Positions 53,162-63,119 of a stretch of DNA of 64,000 nt are shown here, piece after piece (positions within the stretch are counted from its first letter, which is position 1; every line of letters begins with the position of its first letter). The stretch comes from SZUA-448 sp045593785 (GTDB lineage Bacteria > Bacillota > Clostridia > Lachnospirales > Lachnospiraceae). The notes beneath the pieces were generated by a model. It saw nothing but the letters and a program-made list of their open reading frames with translations, ran no database searches and was not told the origin of the DNA. Made by a program: the position numbers and the translations under genes. Location: positions 39,532 to 103,531 of the forward strand of contig JAZNXH010000185.1 of the NCBI GenBank assembly GCA_045593785.1. Direction: 5' to 3'.

Positions 53162-54100
53162 TTATATTATTTTTTTCTCTTTTAATGTGTTTAATATGGC
53201 GTCAAGCATAATGTCCTCGTCTTTTTCTTTCTCCAGCCATATTACACCCCGTTCTCTTCGAAACCAAGTCAATTGCCGTTTTGCAAAGTGTCTCGTGTCA
53301 CGTTTTAATATATATACGGCTTCTTCAAGACTGGTTTCATGATTCAGAAAACGGATTATCTCTTTATATCCCAACCCTTGCATCGAAACCATATCCGGAG
53401 TACAACCTTCCTCCAAAAGTTGCTTAACCTCATCTACTAAACCGTCATGTAACATAAGATCAACACGATAATCGATTCTTTGATAAAGTTTTTCGCGCTC
53501 CATATTCAATACAAAGTATGCAGAATTATATATCGGTTCATTCCTTCGTTGGGATTCGTTATGCTCTGATATCTTTTGCCCGGTTAATTTATAAAATTCC
53601 ACCGCACGAATCACACGTTTTCGGTTATTCGGATGTATGGACCGAGCAGCCTCCGGATCAATCTTCATTAAATATTGATGTAATGAAACTCCACCATCTT
53701 TTTCTGACTCGGCTTCCAATTGCTTTCTCAACAAGGAATCATTCTCATTCTCTGTAAAATCAATTCCATATAATAAAGCCTGAATGTAAAATCCGGTTCC
53801 TCCTACCACAATCGGAATCTTCCCTTGTTGATGAATCTCTTCTACTGCTTTACGTGCATAGGACTGAAAGGCTACCACATTAAAGTCTTCCCATGGTTCA
53901 AGGATATCAATCAAATGATGTGGAATACCTTCTTTTTCAATTTCTGTAATTTTAGCAGTCCCAATATTCATACGACGATAAACCTGCATGGAATCTGCTG
54001 AGATAATCTCACCATTGATTCTTTTTGCAAGTTCAATTGATAATTTTGTTTTCCCAACGGCAGTTGGTCCGGTCAGAATAACAAGTGGTGATTTTAACAT
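53162..54100 (-). CDS. miaA: tRNA dimethylallyltransferase
   Basis: 312 aa. P-loop GPTAVGKTKLS, the ISADSMQVYRRMNIGTAK catalytic block and VGGTGFYIQALLYG. Makes i6A37, the substrate of the miaB product at 10048-11502. ATG 54100 follows AAGGAC; the longer frame overlaps mutL. Follows mutL as in many bacteria. Confidence 0.96.
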   Translation of the reverse strand: MLKSPLVILTGPTAVGKTKLSIELAKRINGEIISADSMQVYRRMNIGTAKITEIEKEGIPHHLIDILEPWEDFNVVAFQSYARKAVEEIHQQGKIPIVVGGTGFYIQALLYGIDFTENENDSLLRKQLEAESEKDGGVSLHQYLMKIDPEAARSIHPNNRKRVIRAVEFYKLTGQKISEHNESQRRNEPIYNSAYFVLNMEREKLYQRIDYRVDLMLHDGLVDEVKQLLEEGCTPDMVSMQGLGYKEIIRFLNHETSLEEAVYILKRDTRHFAKRQLTWFRRERGVIWLEKEKDEDIMLDAILNTLKEKKII

Positions 54101-54110
54101 AGAATTGTCC

Positions 54111-56018
54111 TTAAATGATACGTTTGAATTTTTTCTCAATCTCATATTTACTCAGTTCAATTGTAACCGGTCGACCATGCGGGCAATGAAATGGGTTTTC
54201 CAATTTCATTAATTGGTCAATCAAAGCCGAAGCCTCCATATAAGACAGCTTCTGATTGCCTTTTACCGCAGCTTTACATGACATAGAAGCAATTTTTTCA
54301 TACAATGATTCCGGTTCGGATGGTATTCCGCTTTCAATTAAGTCATCCAAAATATCAAGCAAAAATTCCTTTTTATTGATTGCCGGTAATTCAGACGGAA
54401 TTGCTGACAACTTATACTCACTACCACCAAATGCTTCGATCTCATAACCAAGCTTCGAAAAATATGACAGTGATTGTTCTAACACTTCCTGTTCCCGCAG
54501 GCTTAATGAAATGATGATAGGGGGATATAGCTGTTGTGCATGTATATCAGCATTCTGATATGACAACATCAGTTTCTCATATATCACTCTTTCGTGGGCT
54601 GCATGCTGATCGATAATATATAAATTATTATCATATTCAACCAACCAATACGTAGAAAACAGCTGACCAATGATGCGATGTTCCGACTTAGCCTGTTCTG
54701 ATAAAAAGCTTAATTGTACTGGTTTGGGCTCTGGTGCGATGTCAGAAACAACCGCCATTTGTTTTAGGGACATTTCCGGTTGCGATACAGTTGTAGTTTT
54801 CTCCGTTAATACAGACACAGACTCTTTTCGAGGTATTTCTACCGGTAGAACTTCCGGTTGTGTTTTTACCGGTGCTACCGGTAACGGTTTTGGAAGCTGA
54901 TTGGATTTTTGTTCCGGATACGGCTTTGTTTCCGCAACGATATTTTTCTCAAATGGTTCCGGAACCGTCCCCGGAATCTGTCGAACAACCGGCTTATCTT
55001 GTGGTGTTAATTGTGTTTTACGAATCGTTTCACCTTCTACAACCGTAGTCCGAACAGCCTGATAAACAAATTCATAGATTAACTCCGGTTGTGTAAATCT
55101 TACTTCAAGTTTGGCAGGATGTACATTGACATCAAACATCTCATTCGGAATTTGAAGCATAAGTGCAGTGAATGGATATTTGTTTTGCATCATATATCCA
55201 CGATAAGCTTCTTCAATGGCTTTGGAAATCAAAGGATTTTTAATATATCTGCCATTCAAAAAATAATTCTCATAATTACGGTTGCCCCGTGCAATTACCG
55301 GCTTCGCAATCAAACCTTCGATGGACAATTCTCCTGATTTCTTTCTGACTTCACAAAGCTCTGCCGCAATATCCCGCCCATAAATCCCATATATCACATC
55401 ACTCAACTTACCGTTACCGGATGTGTTTATTATCAATTTACCGTTATTCGTGAACTTGATTGAAACATGAGGATTGGAAAGTGCAATACGCTCCATTACA
55501 TCATTAACATATCCAGCCTCTGTCATTGCACTCTTTAAGAATTTACGACGGACCGGTGTGTTATAAAACAAATCACTAACTACAAATGTAGTCCCGTCAG
55601 GACATCCTACTTCCTGTTCTTCCTGCTTAATACCGCCATGTATTATATAACGGATACCGACCAGTTCACTACGCGTTTTCGTAATCAACTCAAGTTTTGA
55701 TACAGCTGATATACTGGATAACGCTTCACCACGGAATCCCAAAGACTGTACTGACATCAAATCATCTGCACAACGGATTTTACTGGTAGTGTTTTTTTGA
55801 AAAGCAATATCCAAATCATCCCGTTCAAATCCGGACCCATTGTCCGTAACACGGATTTGTGTAGTGCCGCCACCACTGATAGTTACAGACACAGCACTTG
55901 CCCCTGCATCAATCGAGTTTTCAACCAACTCTTTTACAACAGAGGACGGGCGTTCTACTACTTCACCGGCAGCAATCTTATTAATTGTATCCTGATCCAG
56001 AATATTTATCTTAGACAT
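54111..56018 (-). CDS. mutL: DNA mismatch repair protein MutL
   Basis: 635 aa. GHKL ATPase domain (IAAGEVVERPSSVVKELVENSIDAG, DNGSGF), a Pro-rich linker (about 340-430), and a C-terminal endonuclease domain with DQHAAHERVIYE, matching the DQHA-x2-E-x4-E nicking motif. So it is the endonuclease type found in bacteria lacking MutH. Start 56018 gives the family N-terminus. Confidence 0.96.
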   Translation of the reverse strand: MSKINILDQDTINKIAAGEVVERPSSVVKELVENSIDAGASAVSVTISGGGTTQIRVTDNGSGFERDDLDIAFQKNTTSKIRCADDLMSVQSLGFRGEALSSISAVSKLELITKTRSELVGIRYIIHGGIKQEEQEVGCPDGTTFVVSDLFYNTPVRRKFLKSAMTEAGYVNDVMERIALSNPHVSIKFTNNGKLIINTSGNGKLSDVIYGIYGRDIAAELCEVRKKSGELSIEGLIAKPVIARGNRNYENYFLNGRYIKNPLISKAIEEAYRGYMMQNKYPFTALMLQIPNEMFDVNVHPAKLEVRFTQPELIYEFVYQAVRTTVVEGETIRKTQLTPQDKPVVRQIPGTVPEPFEKNIVAETKPYPEQKSNQLPKPLPVAPVKTQPEVLPVEIPRKESVSVLTEKTTTVSQPEMSLKQMAVVSDIAPEPKPVQLSFLSEQAKSEHRIIGQLFSTYWLVEYDNNLYIIDQHAAHERVIYEKLMLSYQNADIHAQQLYPPIIISLSLREQEVLEQSLSYFSKLGYEIEAFGGSEYKLSAIPSELPAINKKEFLLDILDDLIESGIPSEPESLYEKIASMSCKAAVKGNQKLSYMEASALIDQLMKLENPFHCPHGRPVTIELSKYEIEKKFKRII

Positions 56019-56055
56019 ATATGACACCATTCCGTATATCAATTATGTATTGCAA

Positions 56056-58674
56056 CTAATTCAGCTTCATCTGTAAATCATATAACTTTGTTAACGCTTC
56101 CATCGGAGTCATATGAGATAAATCCAATGTTTTAAGTTCAGAAATCACACGGTCACTGATTTGTTCTTCTGCTTCGGTAAACAGACTGAATTGTTCCGGT
56201 ATCGCAGCCCTTCGAACCTGTTCCACCGCTTCTTTTACACGGCCGGCGCGCTCTGCAATATCGTTCTCACTCAATTCATCCGCAATCTCTCTTGCCCGTC
56301 GTAATACAGCATCCGGTACACCGGCAAGCCTTGCAACCTGAATGCCATAACTCTTATCAGCACCGCCGGGAATAATCTTACGTAAGAAAACAATATCTTC
56401 ACCTTGTTCTTTCACCGCAATGCAATAATTATTTACGCTTTCCAGTTTACCTTCTAATTCAGTTAACTCATGATAATGCGTAGCAAATAAGGTCTTCGCA
56501 CCAAGCAGCTTCGGATTGGCAATATGCTCTACAACTGCCCATGCAATACTCAGACCGTCATAAGTACTTGTGCCGCGTCCGATCTCGTCCAAAATCAACA
56601 AACTATTTTTGGTTGCATTTTTCAGTATGTTTGCAACTTCATTCATCTCAACCATAAAGGTACTCTGGCCGGATGCAAGATCATCCGATGCACCGACACG
56701 GGTAAAAATCCGGTCAACAATACCGATATCTGCTTCATCCGCAGGAACAAAACATCCAATCTGTGCCATCAGTACAATCAAAGCAGTCTGACGCATATAG
56801 GTGGATTTACCTGCCATATTCGGACCGGTAATAATCGCAATTCTTTGTGTCTGATTATCAAGATAAGTATCATTCGAAACAAACAATTCATTGTTCTGAA
56901 TCTTTTCTACAACCGGATGGCGACCATTCTTGATATTAATGACACCCTTCTTATTGATACTTGGACGAACAAATCGATTTGACATGGCAACATAACTCAG
57001 TGAAGCATACATATCCAGCCGTGCAATCGCTTTTGCCGTTTTCTGAATCCGTTCTACCTGAGAAGCAATCTGTTCTCTTACTGCTGCAAATAAATCATAT
57101 TCTAATGTAAACAAACGATCTTCTGCATTCAGAATCTTGTCTTCCAGTTCTTTTAATTCAGCAGTCGTATATCGTTCAGCGTTTGTTAATGTTTGTTTTC
57201 TTGTCCATTCGATCGGAACCAGTTCCTTGAACGAATTTGTCACTTCAAGATAATATCCGAAGACACGATTAAAACGGATTCGAAGATTCTTAATGCCTGT
57301 CCGTTCTTTTTCTCTTTCTTCCAATGCAAGTATCCAGTTCTTACCTTCCGTCTTGGCTGCACGTAACGTATCAACTTCACTATGATATCCCTGTTTTATG
57401 ATTCCGCCTTCCCGTACACCGATTGGCGGTTCGTCTTCAATCGCATCTTCAATCAACTGATAAAGATCTTCCAGCACATCGAGGTCATTATATATGTTTT
57501 TTAACAATTCAGACTTTACGCCACCCAACAGAATGTGAATATGCGGTAACATGGCAAGAGAAGACTTAAACGCAGTCAAATCCCGTGGATTAGCACTCTG
57601 ATAACTTACACGGCTCATCAGACGCTCCAAATCATATACTGCATTCAGATACTCCCTTATCTCTTCTCGTGTAATTGCGTTGTTATTTAGTTCTTCAATC
57701 GCATCCAGCCGTTGCTCGATTTCTTTTTTATCAATCAAAGGCTGTTCAATACAACTACGAAGATAACGTGCGCCCATAGCTGTTTTTGTCTTATCTAAAA
57801 CCCACAAGAGTGATCCGCGTTTTTGTTTCTCACGCATTGTCTCAATCAATTCCAGATTACGACGCGTCGAATTGTCAATCGTCATATATTTTCCGGAAAC
57901 GTAAGGAATCACCTTTGTGATATGAATCAGAGAATTTTTCTGTGTTTCTGTCAGATACTGCATGATTGATCCAGCTGCACAAATTCCGGAGTTATACTCT
58001 GACAATCCCAGTTCGTGTAGGGTATTTACATGAAAATGCTCTGTCAATGCATGTTCACATGCCGAGGAATCATAGATATGATCATCGAGAATCGTAATCA
58101 CAAGGTGATAACGTTCTTTCAGTTCATCCATATCCAGTCCGCTCATCATAAATACCGGGTTGCAAAGAATTTCTTTCGGAGCAAACTTAATCATCTCATC
58201 TTCTGCTTTATTCAATTGATCCGTCTCGGTCAGATAAAAATCACCCGTTGTAACATCAACAACAGATATGCCATAACTTGTTCCGGAATAAATAATGCAC
58301 ATCAAATAATTATTTCGACTTTCATCCAATGACTGTGTATTCATATTTGTTCCCGGGGTAACAATGCGGACAACTTCACGTTTAACAAGTCCCTTAGCAA
58401 GCTTCGGGTCTTCCGCCTGTTCACAGATGGCAACACGGTAGCCTTTATTAACCAGACGCGTCAGATAGCCTTCTGCTGCATGATAAGGCACACCACACAT
58501 CGGTGCACGCTCCGGCTCACCACAGTCTTTTCCTGTTAACGTTATCTCAAGTTCTCTTGACGCAACAATTGCATCCTCATAAAACATCTCATAAAAGTCA
58601 CCGAGACGATAAAAAAGGATGCAATCTTTGTACTGTTTTTTAATTTCAAAATACTGAATCATTAACGGTGTCAT
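56056..58674 (-). CDS. mutS: DNA mismatch repair protein MutS
   Basis: 872 aa. Mismatch-binding Phe-x-Glu motif in the N-terminus (FYEMF), and ATPase domain with GPNMAGKSTYMRQ, LDEIGRGTSTYDG and FATHYHELTELE. First gene of mutS-mutL-miaA, preceded by a perfect consensus promoter. The distance from AGGAG to ATG is a little long (13 bases). Confidence 0.97.
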   Translation of the reverse strand: MTPLMIQYFEIKKQYKDCILFYRLGDFYEMFYEDAIVASRELEITLTGKDCGEPERAPMCGVPYHAAEGYLTRLVNKGYRVAICEQAEDPKLAKGLVKREVVRIVTPGTNMNTQSLDESRNNYLMCIIYSGTSYGISVVDVTTGDFYLTETDQLNKAEDEMIKFAPKEILCNPVFMMSGLDMDELKERYHLVITILDDHIYDSSACEHALTEHFHVNTLHELGLSEYNSGICAAGSIMQYLTETQKNSLIHITKVIPYVSGKYMTIDNSTRRNLELIETMREKQKRGSLLWVLDKTKTAMGARYLRSCIEQPLIDKKEIEQRLDAIEELNNNAITREEIREYLNAVYDLERLMSRVSYQSANPRDLTAFKSSLAMLPHIHILLGGVKSELLKNIYNDLDVLEDLYQLIEDAIEDEPPIGVREGGIIKQGYHSEVDTLRAAKTEGKNWILALEEREKERTGIKNLRIRFNRVFGYYLEVTNSFKELVPIEWTRKQTLTNAERYTTAELKELEDKILNAEDRLFTLEYDLFAAVREQIASQVERIQKTAKAIARLDMYASLSYVAMSNRFVRPSINKKGVINIKNGRHPVVEKIQNNELFVSNDTYLDNQTQRIAIITGPNMAGKSTYMRQTALIVLMAQIGCFVPADEADIGIVDRIFTRVGASDDLASGQSTFMVEMNEVANILKNATKNSLLILDEIGRGTSTYDGLSIAWAVVEHIANPKLLGAKTLFATHYHELTELEGKLESVNNYCIAVKEQGEDIVFLRKIIPGGADKSYGIQVARLAGVPDAVLRRAREIADELSENDIAERAGRVKEAVEQVRRAAIPEQFSLFTEAEEQISDRVISELKTLDLSHMTPMEALTKLYDLQMKLN

Positions 58675-58739
58675 AAGTGATTATATTCTCCTCTTATGCA
58701 GTAATATGCTTTCGACTGCAACTAGCCCCAATATAATCA

Positions 58740-58768
58740 ATTATAGTTTTTTGACAGCGGCATGTCAA
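58740..58768 (-). promoter_or_regulatory. Consensus promoter of mutS-mutL-miaA
   Basis: On the - strand perfect TTGACA, 17 bases, perfect TATAAT, 66 bases upstream of mutS. Confidence 0.92.
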
Positions 58769-58799
58769 TCGAACATAGTGAATCCATACCGGTATTTTT

Positions 58800-60431
58800 T
58801 CAAAGTTTTCCCCATACCCCGGCCTCGTAAAATGCTGCACAGGCTGCTTGTGATTTGTCGGTAATCTCCTTCGGATATCCGAGCAAATCCAAAAGTTTTA
58901 TCGCATTTCTTGAATTGGATTTTCCTTCATATAAGGTATAGTCAAATAAAATATCTCCATCTGTAATCTGTTCCTGAAAATGATAATTTCTATACTGTCT
59001 TTCTAAGATTGAAGTCAGCTCCAAATCATGTGTTGCAGCAAAACAAATGCAATGATTCTTTGCCATTTTGGATAATATTGTGGAAGACGCTGCAATTCGT
59101 TCCATCGTATTCGTTCCACGCAATACTTCATCAATAAAACACAACATAGGAACGCTTTCATTTGACGAATCCAAAATCCGCTTCAAAGATTTGATTTCTA
59201 CAATATAATAACTTTCATGTCCCATCAGATTATCCGTTAACGCCATGGATGAGGCAATCCGGAAAAACGATGCACGATATGCTTTACAGATTGCTGTATT
59301 GATTGTCTGCGATAATAGTGCATTAATGGCAACTGTCTTAATAAAAGTTGATTTTCCAGAGGCATTGGAGCCTGTAAGCAACACCGATTGTTCTGTAACA
59401 ATCGAATTTGAAACCGCGTTGTCAATCATCGGATGATACACAGAATCCAACTCTAAAAACGGCTTAGTATCCTGAGCATCACCAGACATTTCAGTCATAA
59501 CAAGTTCCGGCTTGCACCAGACAGTAAGAATTTTTCGAAATGATGCACAAGAAATCATACTATCAAGAAAACCAAACTGTTCAAACAGCTTATTTAATGC
59601 AATCGTTTCCTCACGATAAATCCGGAGCATACGATAAAACAAAATCAAATCCGTATGTGTTAATATACGAAAGTAATCTAACATAAGATCAATCGGGCTT
59701 CCGGCACCGTTCATCGCAGTCACAACGAAACCACCCTTATTAAATGTTTTTAGTTTCTTTGCCGCAGCTGAAATCTCATCCTGATACGCTTTTAATTCAG
59801 GAAGCTTTAATTTGTCCAGTTTCTCAGCCGCTTTTAATGCGCGCATCAGTGTAACAATAACCGAATAATATGAATCAATCTTTGCTTTTCCGGAAAAATA
59901 TGTGACAACACTATATATAATTGTTGCAAAGAGGCACAACAATCCAAGCGGAAGGTTCGTCAACATAAGCAACGCCGATATCGGGTAAAATGCATTCATA
60001 ATAATATGCTTTGCACTGCTTTCAAACTCAATCCCTCCCAAACGATTCAGATATTCATACAGGGATACCGCTTTCACTTTTCCGATTGTAGACAGTATAT
60101 ACATTATTTCAAGACGAACTTTTTCATTTTTATCAAAATAGTCCATTACACGTTCACGTTCCCGCTGTGTTTCCGGTTCAAAATATGGTTTTCGAAGCAA
60201 AGAATACAGATATTCCTCCCCCATGGAAGAACATGTATTATTAATTAACATATAAAAACTATCCATATCAAGATCATTCCAGGTAATATCATCAATATCA
60301 ATTCCCGGATTGACATGTTTGGAAAAATAGTATTTCAATGCATGAAGCTGATCGTCCGAGTATTCTTGCTGCGGAACGCATCCCCAACGTTTCTTCAGTT
60401 GTTCCATTATTTTCTTCTTTTTATGAAACAT
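58800..60431 (-). CDS. Membrane MutS-like ATPase
   Basis: 543 aa MutS-superfamily protein. The C-terminal MutS ATPase has Walker A TGSNASGKST (about 354-362) and Walker B FIDEVLRGTNT, then FAATHDLEL. It lacks the MutS mismatch-binding domain and the Smr tail of MutS2. It has instead a hydrophobic pair of helices at about 148-180 (LLMLTNLPLGLLCLFATIIY). Function unknown. ATG 60431 follows AGGGGA; 60407 is an alternative. Own perfect promoter; located between spoIVA and mutS. Confidence 0.82.
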   Translation of the reverse strand: MFHKKKKIMEQLKKRWGCVPQQEYSDDQLHALKYYFSKHVNPGIDIDDITWNDLDMDSFYMLINNTCSSMGEEYLYSLLRKPYFEPETQRERERVMDYFDKNEKVRLEIMYILSTIGKVKAVSLYEYLNRLGGIEFESSAKHIIMNAFYPISALLMLTNLPLGLLCLFATIIYSVVTYFSGKAKIDSYYSVIVTLMRALKAAEKLDKLKLPELKAYQDEISAAAKKLKTFNKGGFVVTAMNGAGSPIDLMLDYFRILTHTDLILFYRMLRIYREETIALNKLFEQFGFLDSMISCASFRKILTVWCKPELVMTEMSGDAQDTKPFLELDSVYHPMIDNAVSNSIVTEQSVLLTGSNASGKSTFIKTVAINALLSQTINTAICKAYRASFFRIASSMALTDNLMGHESYYIVEIKSLKRILDSSNESVPMLCFIDEVLRGTNTMERIAASSTILSKMAKNHCICFAATHDLELTSILERQYRNYHFQEQITDGDILFDYTLYEGKSNSRNAIKLLDLLGYPKEITDKSQAACAAFYEAGVWGKL

Positions 60432-60486
60432 ATCAAAATCTTCCCCTCTGGTAATACAATTTATATAGTTTGATAATATGAACCAC

Positions 60487-60515
60487 ATTATAGAGATTCC
60501 AATATTTACTGTCAA
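60487..60515 (-). promoter_or_regulatory. Consensus promoter of the membrane MutS-like gene
   Basis: On the - strand perfect TTGACA, 17 bases, perfect TATAAT, immediately after the spoIVA terminator. Confidence 0.92.
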
Positions 60516-60520
60516 GGATA

Positions 60521-60544
60521 GAAAAAGGCCGGGTAACCGGCCTT
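60521..60544 (-). terminator. Terminator after spoIVA
   Basis: 8-bp GC-rich stem AAGGCCGG / CCGGCCTT with a 4-base loop (GTAA on +), followed on the - strand by TTTTTCT. Confidence 0.9.
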
Positions 60545-60550
60545 ATCCAA

Positions 60551-62023
60551 CTATATTATAAAACATACCAAACCACCTGTACTCTCATTTACAATACGAC
60601 TCATCGTTGTTTGTAATTTATCCCTGCTTTCTTCTGTCATTCGGTTAATCTTTTCAGTGATTCCATCTTCCACCAGTTGTTTCATTGTTTTACCAAAAAT
60701 ATTGATATCCCAAACACCTTCCGGAAGTTCATCTTTTCTCTCTTGCATATATTGGATTAAATCATTTGCCTGCTCTTCTGTTCCGACAATTGGTGCAATT
60801 TCAGTCTCGATATCTGTCTGTATCATATGAATCGAAGGTGCAGTTGCTTTTATCTTTACACCGAATTTATTTCCTTGCCGAATCACTTCAGGGTCTTGTA
60901 AAGTTATTTCTTCTGTTACCGGCAGTACAATACCATATCCTTTTTGAATTACCTGTTCACAAGCACTACTGACTTTTTTATATTCATTATTTTTCTTTAC
61001 CAAATCTTTAATAATTTGTAAAAACTGTACTTCACCTTCAATTGTCTCACCAATCAGATTACTGATTATCTCATAATAATATTTGTCATCAATCATGAGT
61101 TCAACATCAACCTGACCACTATCCATTGCAATCTTACTGATACGTAACTGCTTAATATATGGGCTGTCAGTTGAAAACATAGCTGAATTCACATCAGACA
61201 TGCGTCGAATTGACTGAATAAATTTTCGTAAGGTATGAATCATATCTTTTTTAATATAATGCTCATTCGAAAGAATTTCCAGCCACTTGGGCAACCAGAA
61301 CCCAATCTCTTTTACCGGAAAGCTTTCCAATAACAGACGCATGATACGGTCAACATCTTCACGTTTCATTTGCTCACAATCTACTGCTGTAACATGAATA
61401 CTATATTTTTCTTCTAATTGTTCTACTAATTCATTTGTATTCTCAGAATTGGGACGGTTTGTATTTAACACTAACACAAATGGTTTACCAAGCTCTTTTA
61501 ATTCATGAATTGTACGTTCTTCAGCAGCTACATAACTTTCTCTTGGTAATTCTCCGATACTTCCATCAGTTGTTACAACAACAGCAATTGTTGAATGGTC
61601 GCTTATTACTTTTCTGGTTCCGATTTCAGCCGCTTCAGAAAACGGAATCATATAGTCAAACCATGGTGTATGTACCATTCGTTCTTTTTCATTTTCAATA
61701 TGTCCGGAAACACCTTCTACAAGATATCCAACGCAATCAATCATACGAACTGAGAGTTCTTCTGCATCCAGCTTGATTTTGGCTGCTTCCTTTGGGATAA
61801 ATTTGGGCTCCGTTGTCATGATTGTCTTCCCGGCAGCAGCTTGAGGTAACTCATCCTGTGTACGCACTTTCTCGTTCTGATCTAAAATCTGTGGAAGTAT
61901 CATCAGCTCCATAAATCTTCGAATAAAGGTTGATTTCCCTGTTCGTACCGGACCCACAACGCCAATATAGATCTCACCATTTGTTCGCGCTTGTATATCC
62001 TTATAGATTTGAAATTTATCCAT
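60551..62023 (-). CDS. spoIVA: Stage IV sporulation protein A (spore coat morphogenetic ATPase)
   Basis: 490 aa. Walker A GPVRTGKS at 24-31, the VRMIDCVGYLVEG region, and TTDGSIGELPRESY are highly conserved SpoIVA blocks; the C-terminus ends in VCFII. It polymerises on the forespore to form the coat basement layer and is a strict endospore marker. ATG 62023 follows AGGGGG. A leader hairpin and a possible sigma-E promoter lie upstream; a strong terminator follows. Confidence 0.97.
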   Translation of the reverse strand: MDKFQIYKDIQARTNGEIYIGVVGPVRTGKSTFIRRFMELMILPQILDQNEKVRTQDELPQAAAGKTIMTTEPKFIPKEAAKIKLDAEELSVRMIDCVGYLVEGVSGHIENEKERMVHTPWFDYMIPFSEAAEIGTRKVISDHSTIAVVVTTDGSIGELPRESYVAAEERTIHELKELGKPFVLVLNTNRPNSENTNELVEQLEEKYSIHVTAVDCEQMKREDVDRIMRLLLESFPVKEIGFWLPKWLEILSNEHYIKKDMIHTLRKFIQSIRRMSDVNSAMFSTDSPYIKQLRISKIAMDSGQVDVELMIDDKYYYEIISNLIGETIEGEVQFLQIIKDLVKKNNEYKKVSSACEQVIQKGYGIVLPVTEEITLQDPEVIRQGNKFGVKIKATAPSIHMIQTDIETEIAPIVGTEEQANDLIQYMQERKDELPEGVWDINIFGKTMKQLVEDGITEKINRMTEESRDKLQTTMSRIVNESTGGLVCFII

Positions 62024-62033
62024 AAAAAACCCC

Positions 62034-62074
62034 CTGCATAAAATGAGCAAGCTATTCATTCTCATTCTATGCAG
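62034..62074 (-). promoter_or_regulatory. Leader hairpin upstream of spoIVA
   Basis: Inverted repeat of 14 positions with one mismatch: CTGCATAGAATGAG / CTCATTTTATGCAG on the - strand, loop 13 bases, followed by GGGGTTTTTT and the spoIVA ATG. It resembles a terminator for gpsA or an insulating leader structure, and abuts the ribosome site. Confidence 0.65.
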
Positions 62075-62092
62075 AGGATATAAATTATATTA
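62064..62092 (-). promoter_or_regulatory. Possible sigma-E-type promoter of spoIVA
   Basis: On the - strand CATAGAAT (like the sigma-E -10, CATACAAT) 15 bases after TAATAT, which resembles the sigma-E -35 (KMATATT). Predicted start near 62057, inside the loop of the leader hairpin. Match is approximate. Confidence 0.35.
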
Positions 62093-62102
62093 CATTAACA
62101 TC

Positions 62103-63107
62103 TTACCACGTAAAACTATCCGATTCATGTGTCTTGTCACGTAACAAAAGATCAGATACTGCATCCTTTGCTGATTTACCAGCAAACAAGATATGATTTA
62201 CCTGTTCAACAATCGGCATCTCTACTTCGTATTTTTGAGCAAGCGCAAGTGCAGCTTTGGCAGAATATACACCTTCTACTACCTGAGCAACTTTATCCAT
62301 AGCTTCTCTGACCGACATTCCCTGACCAATATAGTAACCGGCATTGCGATTACGGCTATGAATACTGGAACAGGTAACTATCAAATCGCCGATACCCGAC
62401 AGACCGGAAAACGTTTCCATCCGTCCCCCCATCTTTACACCAAGTCTGCTAATCTCAGCAATGCCACGTGTCATTAAAGCAGCTTTCGTATTATCACCAA
62501 AGCCAAGTCCATCCGCCATACCGGCTGCAAGAGCAATGACATTCTTTAATGATCCGCCAAGCTCAATACCAATCACATCCGGACTTGTATATACACGAAA
62601 TGTATCTGACATAAATGCATCTTGTATCAATTTTGCAGTCTTCAAACTTTTCGCACCAACAACACAGGTAGTCGGTATCAATCGACTAACTTCTTCCGCA
62701 TGGCTGGGGCCGGAAAGCACTGCAACATCGGCATCCGGAATCTCATCTGAAATAATCTCTGTCAACGTGTAAAGTGTTTTCTCTTCAATCCCTTTACCGA
62801 CATTTACAATAATCTGTCCCGGTGCAATAAACTGTGCCACTGCATGTGCAGTTTCCCTTGTATAGGGTGACGCAACTGCAGATACAATAATATCCGGGTC
62901 CATTAGTGCTTGCGAAAGCTCATATGTCAACTGAATGTTTTCCGGTAATACGGCTCCCGGAAGATTCGGTATCTTACTTCGATTTGAAGAAAGTAACTCA
63001 ATCTCTCGCTGAAGTTTTGACCAGAGAATGACATCATGTCCGTTATTTGATAATAAAATTGCAAGTGCAGTTCCCCATGTGCCTGCACCAAGTACACTAA
63101 TTTTCAA
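62103..63107 (-). CDS. gpsA: Glycerol-3-phosphate dehydrogenase [NAD(P)+]
   Basis: 334 aa. Rossmann motif GAGTWGTALAILLSNNGH, catalytic Lys in ELGGSLKNVIALAAG, and SGIGDLIVTC. Makes sn-glycerol-3-phosphate, the acceptor used by PlsY encoded next door. Follows plsY by 12 bases. Confidence 0.96.
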   Translation of the reverse strand: MKISVLGAGTWGTALAILLSNNGHDVILWSKLQREIELLSSNRSKIPNLPGAVLPENIQLTYELSQALMDPDIIVSAVASPYTRETAHAVAQFIAPGQIIVNVGKGIEEKTLYTLTEIISDEIPDADVAVLSGPSHAEEVSRLIPTTCVVGAKSLKTAKLIQDAFMSDTFRVYTSPDVIGIELGGSLKNVIALAAGMADGLGFGDNTKAALMTRGIAEISRLGVKMGGRMETFSGLSGIGDLIVTCSSIHSRNRNAGYYIGQGMSVREAMDKVAQVVEGVYSAKAALALAQKYEVEMPIVEQVNHILFAGKSAKDAVSDLLLRDKTHESDSFTW

Positions 63108-63119
63108 AGCAATACTCCT

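Noticed and set aside
58745..58790. Possible LexA site upstream of the mutS promoter (GTTCG on the - strand)
   Set aside because: Only one half-site; the opposite half (ATTCA) does not match CGAAC, and the site is upstream of the -35.
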